Source: Sipunculus nudus (taxonomy: Eukaryota > Annelida > Sipuncula > Golfingiida > Sipunculidae). From it: a stretch of 64,000 nt of DNA. Made by a program: the position numbers and the translations under genes. The stretch lies in the NCBI GenBank assembly GCA_026874595.1, contig CM049322.1, forward strand, positions 9,816,400 through 9,880,399. The letters are read 5' to 3'. Shown in pieces: positions 46,416 to 58,140 of the stretch; the stretch's first letter is position 1, and each line of letters opens with the position of its first letter. The notes under the pieces were generated by a model. It was not told the DNA's origin, did no database searches, and saw nothing but the letters and a program-made list of their open reading frames with translations.

Positions 46416-46589
46416 GTGAAACTGCATTGTCGAAGGGACACTTTGTAAACTTCGACACATCTGAGGTTCGACATAAGCGGGTTTTATTTGGTTATAATTG
46501 AACTAGAGTTGTCGGTAAAATAGAATCTGTAACTTCGGCATAAGCGGGGTAATCGACTTAAGCGAGTTCGAGACAACGAGGTTTCACTG
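46414..46589. mobile_element. MITE with pogo/Tigger-like inverted ends
   Basis: A 176-bp unit whose ends are (T/C)AGTGAAAC...TTGTCG and CGACAA...GTTTCACTG in inverted orientation, each flanked by TA. CAGTGAAACC-type ends with TA target duplication fit the Tc1/mariner (pogo/Tigger) superfamily. The interior repeats CGACATAAGCGGG/CGGCATAAGCGGG/CGACTTAAGCGAG and has no ORF, so it would be non-autonomous. Confidence 0.68.
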
Positions 46590-46599
46590 TATATATATT

Positions 46600-47130
46600 G
46601 ACACAAAGGTCGTTTATATTACTTTGGTTACACACGACACAGATCTCATAAGCGCAGTCATATCCAGATACTCACTGAAACTCACTTTATTTAAAGACTT
46701 CTAGTTTATTGTTAAGTGCCCGGTGAGTCCTTAAAAATAGTCCATGACTAGGCCCTGAATCCAGATAAGAGCCGTCAGTAAGTCATGATCATGGCCAAGG
46801 AATTCAGTACTACGGCGATCATCTGGCAGAGGAAGAAGTGCATGAAGGAACTTCATCTAAGAACGGATTCACTTACTACAAGCTTACATAATTTCTATTC
46901 ATATTGGGAACTACTGGACATCCCAAAAAGAGGCCTTCCCCTACATTAACCTTCACCTCTTTATCAAATATGGGGTGACTAAGTTTCTTATACATGCACA
47001 TATAAGATTTTACTTTATCTATATTATATATGTATGTGTATAAGTCAACAACAACTTATTTTACTCGGTTTTTTACATATGATATATCATATAACGTCAT
47101 ATACTGTTCAATGAATGAATTCTGCAATGG
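46600..47130. repeat. Segmental duplication B, copy 1
   Basis: Aligns in the same orientation with about 52455-52990. Shared blocks include TGCATGAAGGAACTTCATC, ACGGCGAT, TTTCTATTC, TACTGGACATCC and TTTTACTTTATCTA(T/C)ATTAT. Copy 2 holds a 105-codon minus frame that is broken here, so neither is called as a gene. Confidence 0.7.
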
Positions 47131-49224
47131 AGTCAGAAGACGCATCCTTAACGCCATCCTTGTTAAGCCATTAGGCTCAGTCGCGGTTTCGGACCTATAC
47201 CACTTGTCCAAATGACGGAAACTGTCTTATCATTATTGAATCCGATGACGAGCAGAACAATATTACTTCCCGTCTACAGTGAACCTTTCTGAAAGGAACT
47301 ATTACATTGTGTAGTAGTTCCACCACACTACGATGACATAGCACACAACCAGAAGTGTGCTGAGTTCAGGCCCGAGGATCCAACAGCCTAGGTATTCATA
47401 ATTATTTGTATACTATGTCTTTAAATGTCAAATTTGCCTTGAACCCTTGACTCGCTGTCAGTCATAGATTTTAGCTTGTTTGGAAGAGGGAGATATACTT
47501 TTAAACGATGTACCAAATAATAAAGTATTGTTTATTTCGACTTTTTTTTAAAATTGTAAATAATATAATTTCAAGGTGATCACGATCACCTTAAAGGCTT
47601 ATAACGATCCGTTCGTTATCACCTTATTATTATTAGAAAGTAAATTATATAAGAAATTATATTCGGACTGCTAACTGTTACAACCCTGCTTGAATTTTTG
47701 CAAGGGAAAACCTATTTTACCCCTTGGGACCCGATCGCCACAACAGGGCACATTATATAGAGTAATGAATATTCATGGCTGGTAACCTGGTGAAAAATCG
47801 AGAGACGTAGCAATTAAGCAATATAGGGGATTTCATTTCCCAGCCTTCATCGGGTTGATTCAGTCATGTAGACCATTATATTATACAGAAGTTAAACATG
47901 AACACGCTATATAAGTTGATGTATTCGAAATGTTTTCGGCAAGGAATAACAATATGACAATTGCCATATTTCAAATTGAAAACTGGGTTATAAAAATGAT
48001 TATTGAATATAATTGTATTACTTGAACATAAACATTTTAAATAATGATTTATATGTGGTAAATATACATTTTATGAGCTTATACGAAACTACATGATATG
48101 TTAAAATCCGACTTTCTCTGTTTCTCCTCCTTTATGAGTGTTCTTAGAACAATTTATTTTTGTTATTGAATAACATCTAAATTTTTTGTTAAAGGTAACA
48201 AGAAACATATGAAGTGGTCTCCCTTCTCGTAACATAATTATAGAAACAACTAAACATACCGTATGAGTTTTTTTATTATTATAAATTGGATATGGACATC
48301 AGGAAGGAAGAGAATGTGGAACAAAAAGCGGAAATGGACAGTGACTAGTGAGACTATCACTTTACAGATATGGGCCCCGGGACAACAAAAAATACGATTT
48401 ATTTTCTTTTCGAAGTGTTTAGTGACGCTGTGAGTTGACAATGTAGAGGTGACTTTGTTTGGCCTTGTAAATGGCTCATCAAACATAAACAGACTTTTGA
48501 AACGGAGTTTACTCAACAAAGAAATTGTATTTTATTATGTGGATATAGAAAAAAAAGAACAAAAAAGCACCAAAGAAATGTGTAATTACTTCATATTTGG
48601 AAAAATGTTACAACATAAGGAAAGAATTTTAATAGACAATAGCTTCTTGTGGTATTTGTATTGGAAGGCGAAAGCAAACATAACAAATAATTTGTTCTGT
48701 AGGGGCCACCAGAATAAATGTATACTGTATGTGCAATGTACAAACTTTGAAATTTTAAGTATGGTTGAAATGGTATCCAGGAAATATGCTTTATATGAAT
48801 CGTATCTATCGTATTTCACTTGATCGTTTGCGGAAAATGTGCGAAATGTGTATTGTATGAGCGTTGCAATAAATTAGATATAAAAAAGGTGGTTAAAACA
48901 GAAAAAAAACTGAAACATTTGTAAACAGTGAAATACTGAAGGCAAAGTAACAAAAACGAAAAAAAAAAAACAAACACTCATAAGCCATGTTCGTTTAAGG
49001 AACTTAAAAACTTCTATTAGTGTTTTCATTTATGTAAATACTATTTAACAAAACAAGAAAGTCAATACTACATTTTTCGCTTTGGAATACATTTGGCATT
49101 TACTGTAGCAAGGGAAAGTATGAGGGAGACTGATTTTGTTAACTATTGTAGGTTTAAGGACACTAAGATATATAATAATAACCATCAACTGCCCCAGTGA
49201 AAGATACCGTAGCTTGTAGAAGAT
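47131..49224. other. Non-coding between duplications
   Basis: No recognised gene. The 124-codon plus frame at 48449-48823 has no known domain. Its 3' end (48755-48840) recurs inverted at 51047-51145, so it probably belongs to a repeat. At 47570-47640 a GGTGATCACGATCACC-type inverted motif and related ATAACGATCC repeats occur. Confidence 0.45.
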
Positions 49225-49760
49225 CCAAAACAAATGAACTCTTATTATAAAAATGACTTGGAAAACATAAGACATAACGAGGAGCAGTAAGATATAAACC
49301 TACCGAAACACTAAACCTTAAATCATTACCCAGAGTACTTGCGTGGCGCAGAATGTACTTGCTTCTACCATGGTTATACTTGAGTTCATTTTTAGCTCCA
49401 CAGTTGAACAGTGCCCCTAGTGACTACTACTACTAGGGAAGGCGTTAATGATCCGCTGTCACTTTTCTGCCTGCGCTGGATAAATATAACCATAGCGTAT
49501 GAACCACTGGTTTTATTTCCTATTGGTTGGTTTTCTTAATCGATATGGACTCTGCAAATATAGTATATAACAGTAGCATGAATATCCTGATCTCATCAAT
49601 ATTTCAGTGAACATAAAATGCAGTTGTTAGTCATGTTCATTTATTATTTATACTAAATGAGAACATTTTAGGGACGCATTATAGATATTTCAATTTGCTA
49701 ACTGAAATCGATAAACATGGTGTTCTACTTCGCAGGTTAAAATTATTTTTTAGGAGTATT
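49225..49760. repeat. Segmental duplication, promoter/exon 1, copy 2
   Basis: The homologue of 41210-41735 in the same orientation, about 8.03 kb away. Promoter-proximal blocks are better conserved than the flanks. Confidence 0.75.
49344..49372 (-). CDS. Duplicate GPCR first exon (alternative or orphan)
   Basis: A minus-strand ATG at 49372 encodes MVEASTFCA plus two bases and is followed by GCAAGT, a non-canonical GC donor. It is 29 nt and phase-matched to exon 1 at 41341-41313 (MEQATTFGA). The upstream CCAAT, TATTTATC and ATCGAT elements are also conserved. No second copy of the main coding exon is visible between here and 41.3 kb, so it is either an alternative first exon for 36665-35672 or the remnant of a lost paralogue. 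Confidence 0.5.
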
Positions 49761-50954
49761 TCTTTTTTAGATTCCTTGGAATATATTTTAAAGATACTAT
49801 TTAAAAAAAGAAAGACACAATCTGAACTTAATATATTTTATTAACTATTTATGTTTTATCTCTATCCGCGAAAAAACTAGTTATAGGTTTTTTATCTTCG
49901 GCTGATAGGGTAGGCTCTTTTCAAATTTGATTTGATATAAACTTGGATGGATATATATATATATATATTATATATATATAATGAAATCACCACATGTTCA
50001 TTTGTTATCCGAACTAAGCGACAGTACGCAAGCAGGTTTAACTTCTGCCTTTATGATAAGCACTTAATTAACTTGTATATTACCAGTTATTGCGAATATT
50101 TAGCTGTTGAATGTGAAGAATAGAGGCGTGCAATCTTGTCGTTCAGCCATTAGATCCTGTCTATAGTATCAAAAACGCTCTTATTGGTCAGGTAATATTA
50201 CTTAACTCAGTAAAGGGAACAACTCACTATCCCGAGCAACGGACAAACCCCCCCCCCCCCGCTTACGTATCCAGTACATATTACGACCGTCTAAAGCAGA
50301 GAGACATCGCGAATTCTATTTTGTTCATATGTCTGCCTGGATATGGCGCTCCAGGTTCCTGACCTTGTATGAACTGTTTTGATCAAAGCAACAGCCCGAG
50401 GACAATTTGGTGAAATATCGTGACGTTACACGTGAATTTACAGTGGAAATCGTTGCTTATTTCTATAAATGTATAGATATCACAATCATTACGTTATTAA
50501 AATTGGACAGTTAATCAGAATAAAACAAAGCTTTCAAACAGTCTTTCATTTGACAAGACCACCATCAAAGACTAAAGTTCGTGCATTGTGATCGGCGTCT
50601 GGCCCGGGAAGCCTTAATTAGTCAGCAACAGTTTGCACTTTGTTGTGGTGAGTGCGTTATGAAGACTATTCTTTAACAAATAATCATACTGTCCAGCTGC
50701 TGTGAATAATTAATCTTCAATATATCTAGTGCAACCATCCATGAAGTTTGAGCATGGTACGTCATATTGAAAACTGCCTAGATTAATGTGTGAGGATTAG
50801 CATCATTATCAAACATATTCAAAACAGATGATGTCAGTTACATTTAATGAAGAATTGACGCAATGTGCAAAACTCCTTTAAACAGGATAACTCACTAATA
50901 CGGACAAAATCCTCCAGCGTATTCCCTTCAGTGTCCAGCTAAGGGGAGTTTCAC

Positions 50955-51014
<60 letters not shown>

Positions 51015-51046
51015 GTTAATTAAATTAATGATATTGCTCAAACAAA
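49761..51046. other. Non-coding; (TA)n and TIR fragment
   Basis: No gene. (TA)n tracts at 49951-49981 and 50959-51013, and a 13-C run at 50248-50260. AAGGGGAGTTTCACTCTGTA at 50941-50960, just before the second (TA)n, resembles the right end of the MITE at 46.4 kb. Confidence 0.45.
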
Positions 51047-51420
51047 AATTGATCGTTTTTCCGCAAACGGTCAAGTGAAATACAATAGATACGATTCATA
51101 TAAAGTATATTTCCTGGATACCATTTCAACCATACTTAAAATTGAAGACCCTTTCTTTGTAGTTGCTGCATTGTGCTTTACTTCCAATATTTTTTTTTAG
51201 CATCGTTTGTCACTTCCGGGTGATATCCCAGAGGCTCCGTTGCATTAATTATGATTTTATATTCATATTTGGGAATTTATATTTGTGAAATATTCAGGTA
51301 AGACAAAGATGTTTTTCAATCTTCCATTTTAATACGAAAACAAGTCGATTGGTTTCTTATTTTTAATATTATAATTCATGAATGTAAGTCGAAAGCCTTT
51401 GGATGTCGGAAGCTGCTATA
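51047..51420. repeat. Composite inverted duplication
   Basis: 51047-51145 is the reverse complement of about 48755-48840 (blocks GATCGTTT, CAAGTGAAATAC, CCTGGATACCATTTCAACCA). The adjoining 51190-51420 is the reverse complement of about 41750-41985. Two pieces from different places therefore lie side by side in inverted orientation. Confidence 0.75.
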
Positions 51421-51998
51421 TTTTTGGTATTATAATATGTTTTTTCTATTTCCCTATCAACACGGAGTTACTTGGATCAATGGACACTAAAAATGAAGGT
51501 TGTAATGTTATAACCAACGACATTTATTCGACACATTATTATCATTATTACTGTACATGTGTGTTATTTAGTGTAACGTATCTGATAGGTTAGTGCATTA
51601 TGTCGGTGTCGTATATGCAATGTGTTCATGTGATTTTGTGTAGTGTTAGTGCATGAAAAGTCAACATGTAAGATCGGACGAACCCTACTTAAGCCTGTAC
51701 ATGACTTAGTTCTCTCCTCGAATAATTACACATAAATGTCTTTTACTTTTTATAAAATAATATTATACATCTATAGTATGACAATCCTTTTAGGTGTGAA
51801 AGTAATACTTCTAAAATGGGAAGAGTAGGTTTTTTTGTTTTGAGAAGGGTACCCCGACCAATCCTGTTACGCCCCCCAGGACAATTGGATCAGTGTCAGT
51901 CTTTCACAACCCCCCGCCCCCGAATCGCACAAAGTATAATTTCGTAATCTGGTACAGTCTCGGCTTTTCAAACTACGCCATTAGCTTCATTCTAACCG
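51421..51998. other. Non-coding, no gene seen
   Basis: The frame at 51378-51593 has no domain. Nothing else is recognised. Confidence 0.45.
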
Positions 51999-52162
51999 CA
52001 TTCACCTGATGATCGGGTCGCATCCGGTGTAACAGACTGTTGTGAATTTACAGTGTTTTTTCTCTAGAGATATACCGCTCTGGTGTAGTTTGTAAGCCAT
52101 AGAGCACTTTACAATGGAGGGTAACTCTACCTTCTATAGAAATATATGTATATATATATGTA

Positions 52163-52203
<41 letters not shown>

Positions 52204-52338
52204 GGTAGTGTTACCCTCCGATGTAAAGTGCTCTATGGCCTACAGGCTAGGCCAGAGCGGTATAACTCTGGAGAAAAACAACACTGTAAATTCACTACAG
52301 TCTGTTTCACGGGATGCGACCCGATCATCAGGTGAATG
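51999..52338. repeat. Large palindrome, about 140-bp arms around (TA)n
   Basis: Arms 51999-52140 and 52199-52338 are reverse complements with few differences (CATTCACCTGATGATCGGGT, GAATTTACAGTGTT, ATAGAGCACTTTACA, GAGGGTAA, CTACCTTCTATA). The 58-bp loop is (TA)n-like. A partial third copy (AACAGTGTTGTTTTTCTCC) follows at about 52366-52386 before another (TA)n at 52394-52455. The structure suggests a foldback or MITE with TA-rich core. Confidence 0.85.
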
Positions 52339-52396
52339 TTGTTGCTAACAATTAACAGTGAATTAACAGTGTTGTTTTTCTCCAGAGTTATAAATA

Positions 52397-52434
<38 letters not shown>

Positions 52435-52454
52435 TGTATATATTAATATATATT

Positions 52455-52990
52455 ATGACCAAGGTTGCGCATATTACGATGGTGACGCACGACAGAGATC
52501 TCAAACGCGCATTCAGCTCTAGGCGGACACAGAAACTTACTTAAATTAAAGGCTTTCAGTTTAATGTTGAGAACCCGGTTAGACCTTAAAAAATGTCCAA
52601 TGACTAGAACCTGTCTCCGGTTTAGAGCAGTCCGCAAGCAAACATCCTGGTCAAGGAATACAGTGGTACGGCGATTAAGTGGAAGTGGGGTTACTGCATG
52701 AAGGAACTTCATCAAAGAACTAAGTCGCTTACTAATCTCTTTCATTATTTCTATTCGCATGGAGAACTATACTGGACATCCTAAAAGGCCTTCCCCGTAC
52801 TTTTACCCTCACCCAATTATCAACATTGAGGATGTCCAAGTTACCTATACATGTACATTTTACTTTTACTTATGTAGATTTTACTTTATCTACATTATTT
52901 ATTATGTATAAGTCGACTAGAACTGATTTTGTTGTGTTGTTTCTTACATATAATATATCCTATAACGTTATATACCGTTCATTTAAAAAA
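52455..52990. repeat. Segmental duplication B, copy 2
   Basis: The homologue of 46600-47130. The minus frame 52760-52443 (containing TVFLDQDVCLRTALNRR) is open here but broken in copy 1. I do not recognise the product, and it may be a transposon-derived relic. Confidence 0.7.
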
Positions 52991-55574
52991 TTCTCTTTAT
53001 AGAAATGCTGACTTTCCTTAATTATAGGTGATTCGACAAACCTTTTATGACGTGGCCGGTAATTTATGGTTATAACTACTCGATTGATGTCATTTTTCAT
53101 GACTTATTCTGGATAACCAACCAGTATACCCGATATAACCCCATATAACAGAAGCTAGTGATTCTAATTTAATTCTTATACCGTTATATGTCAAGCATAC
53201 GTCATTCTGCTTCTTTCCTTTACTTTTATCAGTCACCGCAAGCTACTCAACAAAGTTCTTCAGATCACGTTCGATTAACTTCACACATTACGTGATCCGC
53301 TGTCATTTCCGAAAACGAATTTTTTACCATTGAATGGAAAGTTATATCTCTCCCCCCTTTTGACATATCCGTCACCAATGGGCAATTAAAGCAAGTTTTA
53401 TACATAAATAACAGTTTCTTAACCGAAATGTATAAACTTAATAAGCGCATTTTCAGTGTTGTGTTGTTAGTTACACATGATCCTATTGCAATTTTGCTTG
53501 TTTTTGCTAATAATAATAAGCAAAAATAACCATGTCTTGCGCAGGCTTGAAATGGGTACGGTCGTTCTATTGTGTTGACTATTTATCCTCTAGAAAAAAA
53601 AAATCCTGGGACAGCAAACGGGATATACAACTCGAACATAATGAACTAACCTATTGGCTTTGTTACACTGAATGACACGCCAGTGCCCTCATTATTTTAT
53701 ATAATAATACTCATTAATAATTTCACTCTATTTTTCTATTATTATAAAAAAATGTAAGAATTTTTAGTTTCTTTTTGTGAATGACAAACTGCAATTATCG
53801 GTGTGATCTATATCAAGGTACAACTCGTAATCGCTAAACCTTGGATGTTCAGACTTTGTGTAGGCAGGTTCTCTTAAACTATTCTTAGTCGATAAGAATT
53901 TGATCGCTGTGACCAATATAGACTCAGTTAAGCGAAATGATTCTTAGGACACTTTATAAAGTTAAACATTAAAACTACAATAAAAGATAAGATATTATAA
54001 CGTATATAAGAATTAGAATAAGTTTACTTAGTTTAGGTTCAGTGTTCAACATGAAAGTTTGCTGTATTGTTTGCTACTTTTTGTTTTAACAATTAGGCCC
54101 TTGGACCTGCCGAACCTTCGTACGCTAAAAGAAAACTATTAAAGCAATATGTAATATTATGTAAGGGAAAAGTAACAATATAATAAACATTATTTAATAA
54201 TCATATAAACAGTCAATTGCTTTTTGACAAAAACTAAAAAAAGTATGATGATTTCTATTTTACATGGTTGAAAAAATAACACCGAGTAGCATAATACAGT
54301 TAAATTTCAGTTGCAACGAATTTAAAATATGCTATTTTATTTATATACAAATATTACCATTAGCATGGCAAAATAGTTATTTTTATCTTTAATCGATTTT
54401 TAGTCAAATATTCAACTAAAGGAAAATATGAAAACAAAACTGCTTGTAGAATATGTTTCTCCATTTTTTTACCTCAGCTGTATATATTATGTCATACTAA
54501 GAAAGGGACGATATGCTCTTAGGGGCAGAACCTTAAAACTCATTGATAGTAAAATTGTTCGCCCAGTGCAACATTCAGTGATTCAAATGATGTCCCTCAC
54601 ACCTGGTATTGACAAGAAAACAAGTTGCTTATAGTTTTTAGTAGAAACAATGCATTATAAGTACATAGTCCAAGGTGAACAATGTAACAGTTCCAATCTG
54701 GTATTATTGATTGTTAGAGTTTTGTTTGTGATATACACCCTGAATTCAGAGCAGACTAGAATCAAATTAGATATGTTCAACATTCATTTTATTCATTTTG
54801 GCTTTTCATTATTTAGAAAAAAATATACCTTTGTTTTAACCTAAAAGCAGAACAGGACCACCACTGAACTTTCTGGAAAGATTACAACCGATGTTTATTC
54901 ATTATAAAAAATATCATCTTTGTTTGCCCAACGGTGCACAAACCATCTTAAAGTTTCAGTATATGTAAAGAATAATCACTCTCCTGTCAGAAAATGGCAA
55001 GAGTATTAAAAAGGGTAAATCAAAACGAATTACGTAACTCTGCTTCGAAGTTAGTTTTTGAACTAATGCAAACTTCAGTAATAATTATTTATTTATGGTG
55101 AACATTTACTGCTCCTGCTTTGTTTTCATAAGGTAATGTGCAGATACTGCAAAAAAAAAAAAAAAAATGGAAAATTTCAGCAGAAAAAAAATCCTTCCAG
55201 GCCAAAGTGACGGCATTTTTTAATTCGTGCAAGAAAGCAAATTGGCGATGCGACACGAAAGTACTAAGATTAATTTTGTCCAGGTGTAAATGTTTCTGCT
55301 GAGAGTGTTGTTACAATGGAAACTATGTGTCAGCCGACTGGAGAACGGAAGACGGTAAAAACTTTCTGCGACCACATCAGTATCCGTAAATTGTAGTATG
55401 ATAGTTGGATATTTTTTTTCCGACTGAAAGACTTGCAAATTCATTAATCACTAGGCCTTAAAAGCAGGACTCGTCACCTATGGTCTCTATCAGATTTGTT
55501 TTTAATTAGCTAAATGTATACAAATTACTAATGGAAAGAAGGAACACTATTCATATCTTTAGAATTAGATAAGC

Positions 55575-55664
<90 letters not shown>

Positions 55665-57499
55665 TAACACACCAAGTGAAAGTTATAATGGTTGGCTACC
55701 AAATGACCCCAAATAAGTTTAAAAAGACAGGAATATATGAGAGGCAAAATTGCAGTATAAAACAGGCTACTTGTCTATAGAACGCTACCACTTACACGCT
55801 GCTATTAGGCATTTTCATTATTTACATAAATACTCAATTGTCAATTTTTGGTGGTGGTGATCCCTCTGGCTGCTATACTTAGTGAGTCTAACGGAAAAGA
55901 AACCCAGCGAAATAAAACCAGGCAAGTTTCGCAGTGCAAACCTGAGAATGGTTGCCCCCTCAACTCTGGTTTAGCCCAAGGTATTTAATTAGTACTACAA
56001 GTAGTGTGATATGACTGCTCACATATTTGTCTGAATTCTAAATGCTCATTAGTAGATCAGATGATGGATCGTTAAATTATTGATAATGTGAGATATACAA
56101 TTAAGGTCATTTTTTTAATTTTGGGGCACTTCTTACCCCAAGGATACTAAATTTCGAACGTATTTTGGGAGTGCTCCCTTATTTTATTGATCAAAATCAT
56201 CCTCCAGGAATTATTCCAGACTATATGTTTAAACTACGTTTTGGTCGGTTCTGGCTCCTGCAACCGTCAACCGTATTTTGTCTTCGATTTTATATCTAAG
56301 AGTACGTGTTTGAAATTTTGTGTTTCGGTCCGTAGGGTCAGTACTGCCGTGTCAATGGGGACCGTAATAATATATATATATATTTTTTTTTATAATAGTA
56401 TGCGGGTATATACATTGCTTTATAGTATGGGACACAGCCTATTTCTACTGGACTCCAGATGGTGTGAGAGTTCAGTCCTTTCGTCGGAGTCAAAATTCAA
56501 CTTGGAGCCCAGGAACCTCGAGTTCAAGTCTGAGTCCCTAATAAAGTTAATTGAGTCCATGCCCGGACTCAAGGCCTCTTTCCCGTTAGTCTCTCCTTTA
56601 ATGTGTGGTCTGAAGACCATGATCTTCACAACCATAAACAACTTTAAACTCTGCACTAATTATCATTTTTTTTTTCATTGAGGCTAGGCGCTACAGGCAT
56701 ATTTTGAAGTAAAGATTGTTTTCATACCTTGAGCACAAGGCAGGTGGTGAGACTTAATATGTGTGAGTACATGCATTAAATTAAGAGGTCTGAGAGTAGC
56801 ATAAATATTCCTTATAAGTTTAATTGAGATGCGTACGCATTTCCACATTTAAGCACCATACATATGCACGGTAGAGTAAATAAGGATTTGCATACAAAGT
56901 CTCTGTTGTGTACGGATGTCTATATTGATTATTCATAATAAGTCATGTTTCCGCATAAAGCTTTTTATAAAGCGGATTTTAAGAAAGAAATACAATGCCT
57001 TAAGCAAGAAACAGGTTAAATATGATCATACTTGCATCCTAATTTAAAAAAAAAATACTTATATAGTCTATGAAAAGATCTGAAACGAGTCCGTCGGTGG
57101 TGTAGGACAGCCATTCCGCAAAAAAGGCGTTAAATCTCAGAGAAAAGGATAAACACAAATATACAGACTGTATCAAAAAGTATGGCGTGGAACCACCCGG
57201 GAAGGCAGATTTACCTACCTATCGATTTCGAAAGTGCAGACAATCTCCCATGACGGCAAATCGATAGTTCGGTCACCATTTTATATTTAACGTAACTCAT
57301 AATTGTTTAAATGTTTTATCATCATCAGTATGTAAATTGCACACACAAGGGCGCAGTCTGTCTTTCGCAAAGTTATTTTTTGCACTCCTTACTTGATATA
57401 TTTACTTGGTAAACGCGCGTGATATCTGTGTCCATGATGGATGTCTTCGACGGCAAGGCTTGGTAATGCATTCATACCTGATCGAGTTTGTCGCTCTGC
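52991..57499. other. Non-coding, no supported gene
   Basis: A long AT-rich stretch. (TA)n at 55577-55661 is the longest uninterrupted tract in the window (about 42 units). The 164-codon plus frame at 56187-56681 is the longest unexplained frame here. It contains a TA-derived IYIYIF stretch, has no recognisable domain and overlaps a GAGTCC/GGACTC-rich segment that looks repetitive. Confidence 0.45.
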
Positions 57500-57995
57500 C
57501 CTTGAAATCAACATTTTCATTATATATATGCTACATTTTTTCCTATATGTAAATTAACATATCATTCTCCTGTTTATATCTACCATACACAAAAATTCAT
57601 GCGGGCATATTGACATGTTACTATTGTGATATTTCTCTTTGACATACATGTTACAAAATGGCTATTTATAATGCATTACGTCAAAAGTTAATTATGGCAT
57701 AATATAATACAACAGATGGCCTAAGGATAAGAGTATGTTTTGCACAACTCTATTTAGAATGACAAAACGCTTGTTTTATAGAGAGAAATTAATTTATTCT
57801 CATAACTGAATCCTTTACTTATTGTTTTCGATTAAGTAGTAATTAATGTGTTCACGTCAGAAGGGTCAACTATAACCTAGACAATGTCTCATCTTACTTT
57901 CAGGTTCACATTATCTCTGTAAAGATATTTTCATGTTGCATTTTTCTTGAAGGTTTACTTACTGTTAAGGTGAAATTAATTGGGTTTCAACGTGA
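57500..57995. repeat. Inverted duplication, left arm
   Basis: 57515-57740 is the reverse complement of about 60905-61190, and 57765-57925 that of about 60745-60880. Shared blocks include CATGCGGGCATAT-like, TTACTATTGTGATA, TTGACATA(C/T)ATGTTAC, AAATGGCTATT, ATAATGCATTACGT, AAGTAGTAATTAATGTGTTCACG and TATAACCTNGACAATGTC. Confidence 0.75.
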
Positions 57996-58108
57996 TCTTT
58001 AAAACTATTTAGAATCTAAACCTCACCATACCATATTTTCATGACATCAGATTTTCCGTGTACCTGGTGCCTTTTTATGAATGGCCGAATGCTAGCCCTC
58101 CGATTGTC

Positions 58109-58140
<32 letters not shown>

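Noticed and set aside
48449-48823. 124-codon plus frame
   Set aside because: No domain, and its 3' part recurs in inverted orientation at 51047-51145, which points to repeat DNA.
9340-52250. Shared GGCCAGAGCGGTA at about 9341 and 52250
   Set aside because: A 13-bp match without extension, compatible with chance in 64 kb.
56187-56681. 164-codon plus frame, the longest unexplained one on the right
   Set aside because: No recognisable domain, part is TA-derived, and the rest overlaps a GAGTCC/GGACTC-rich repetitive stretch.
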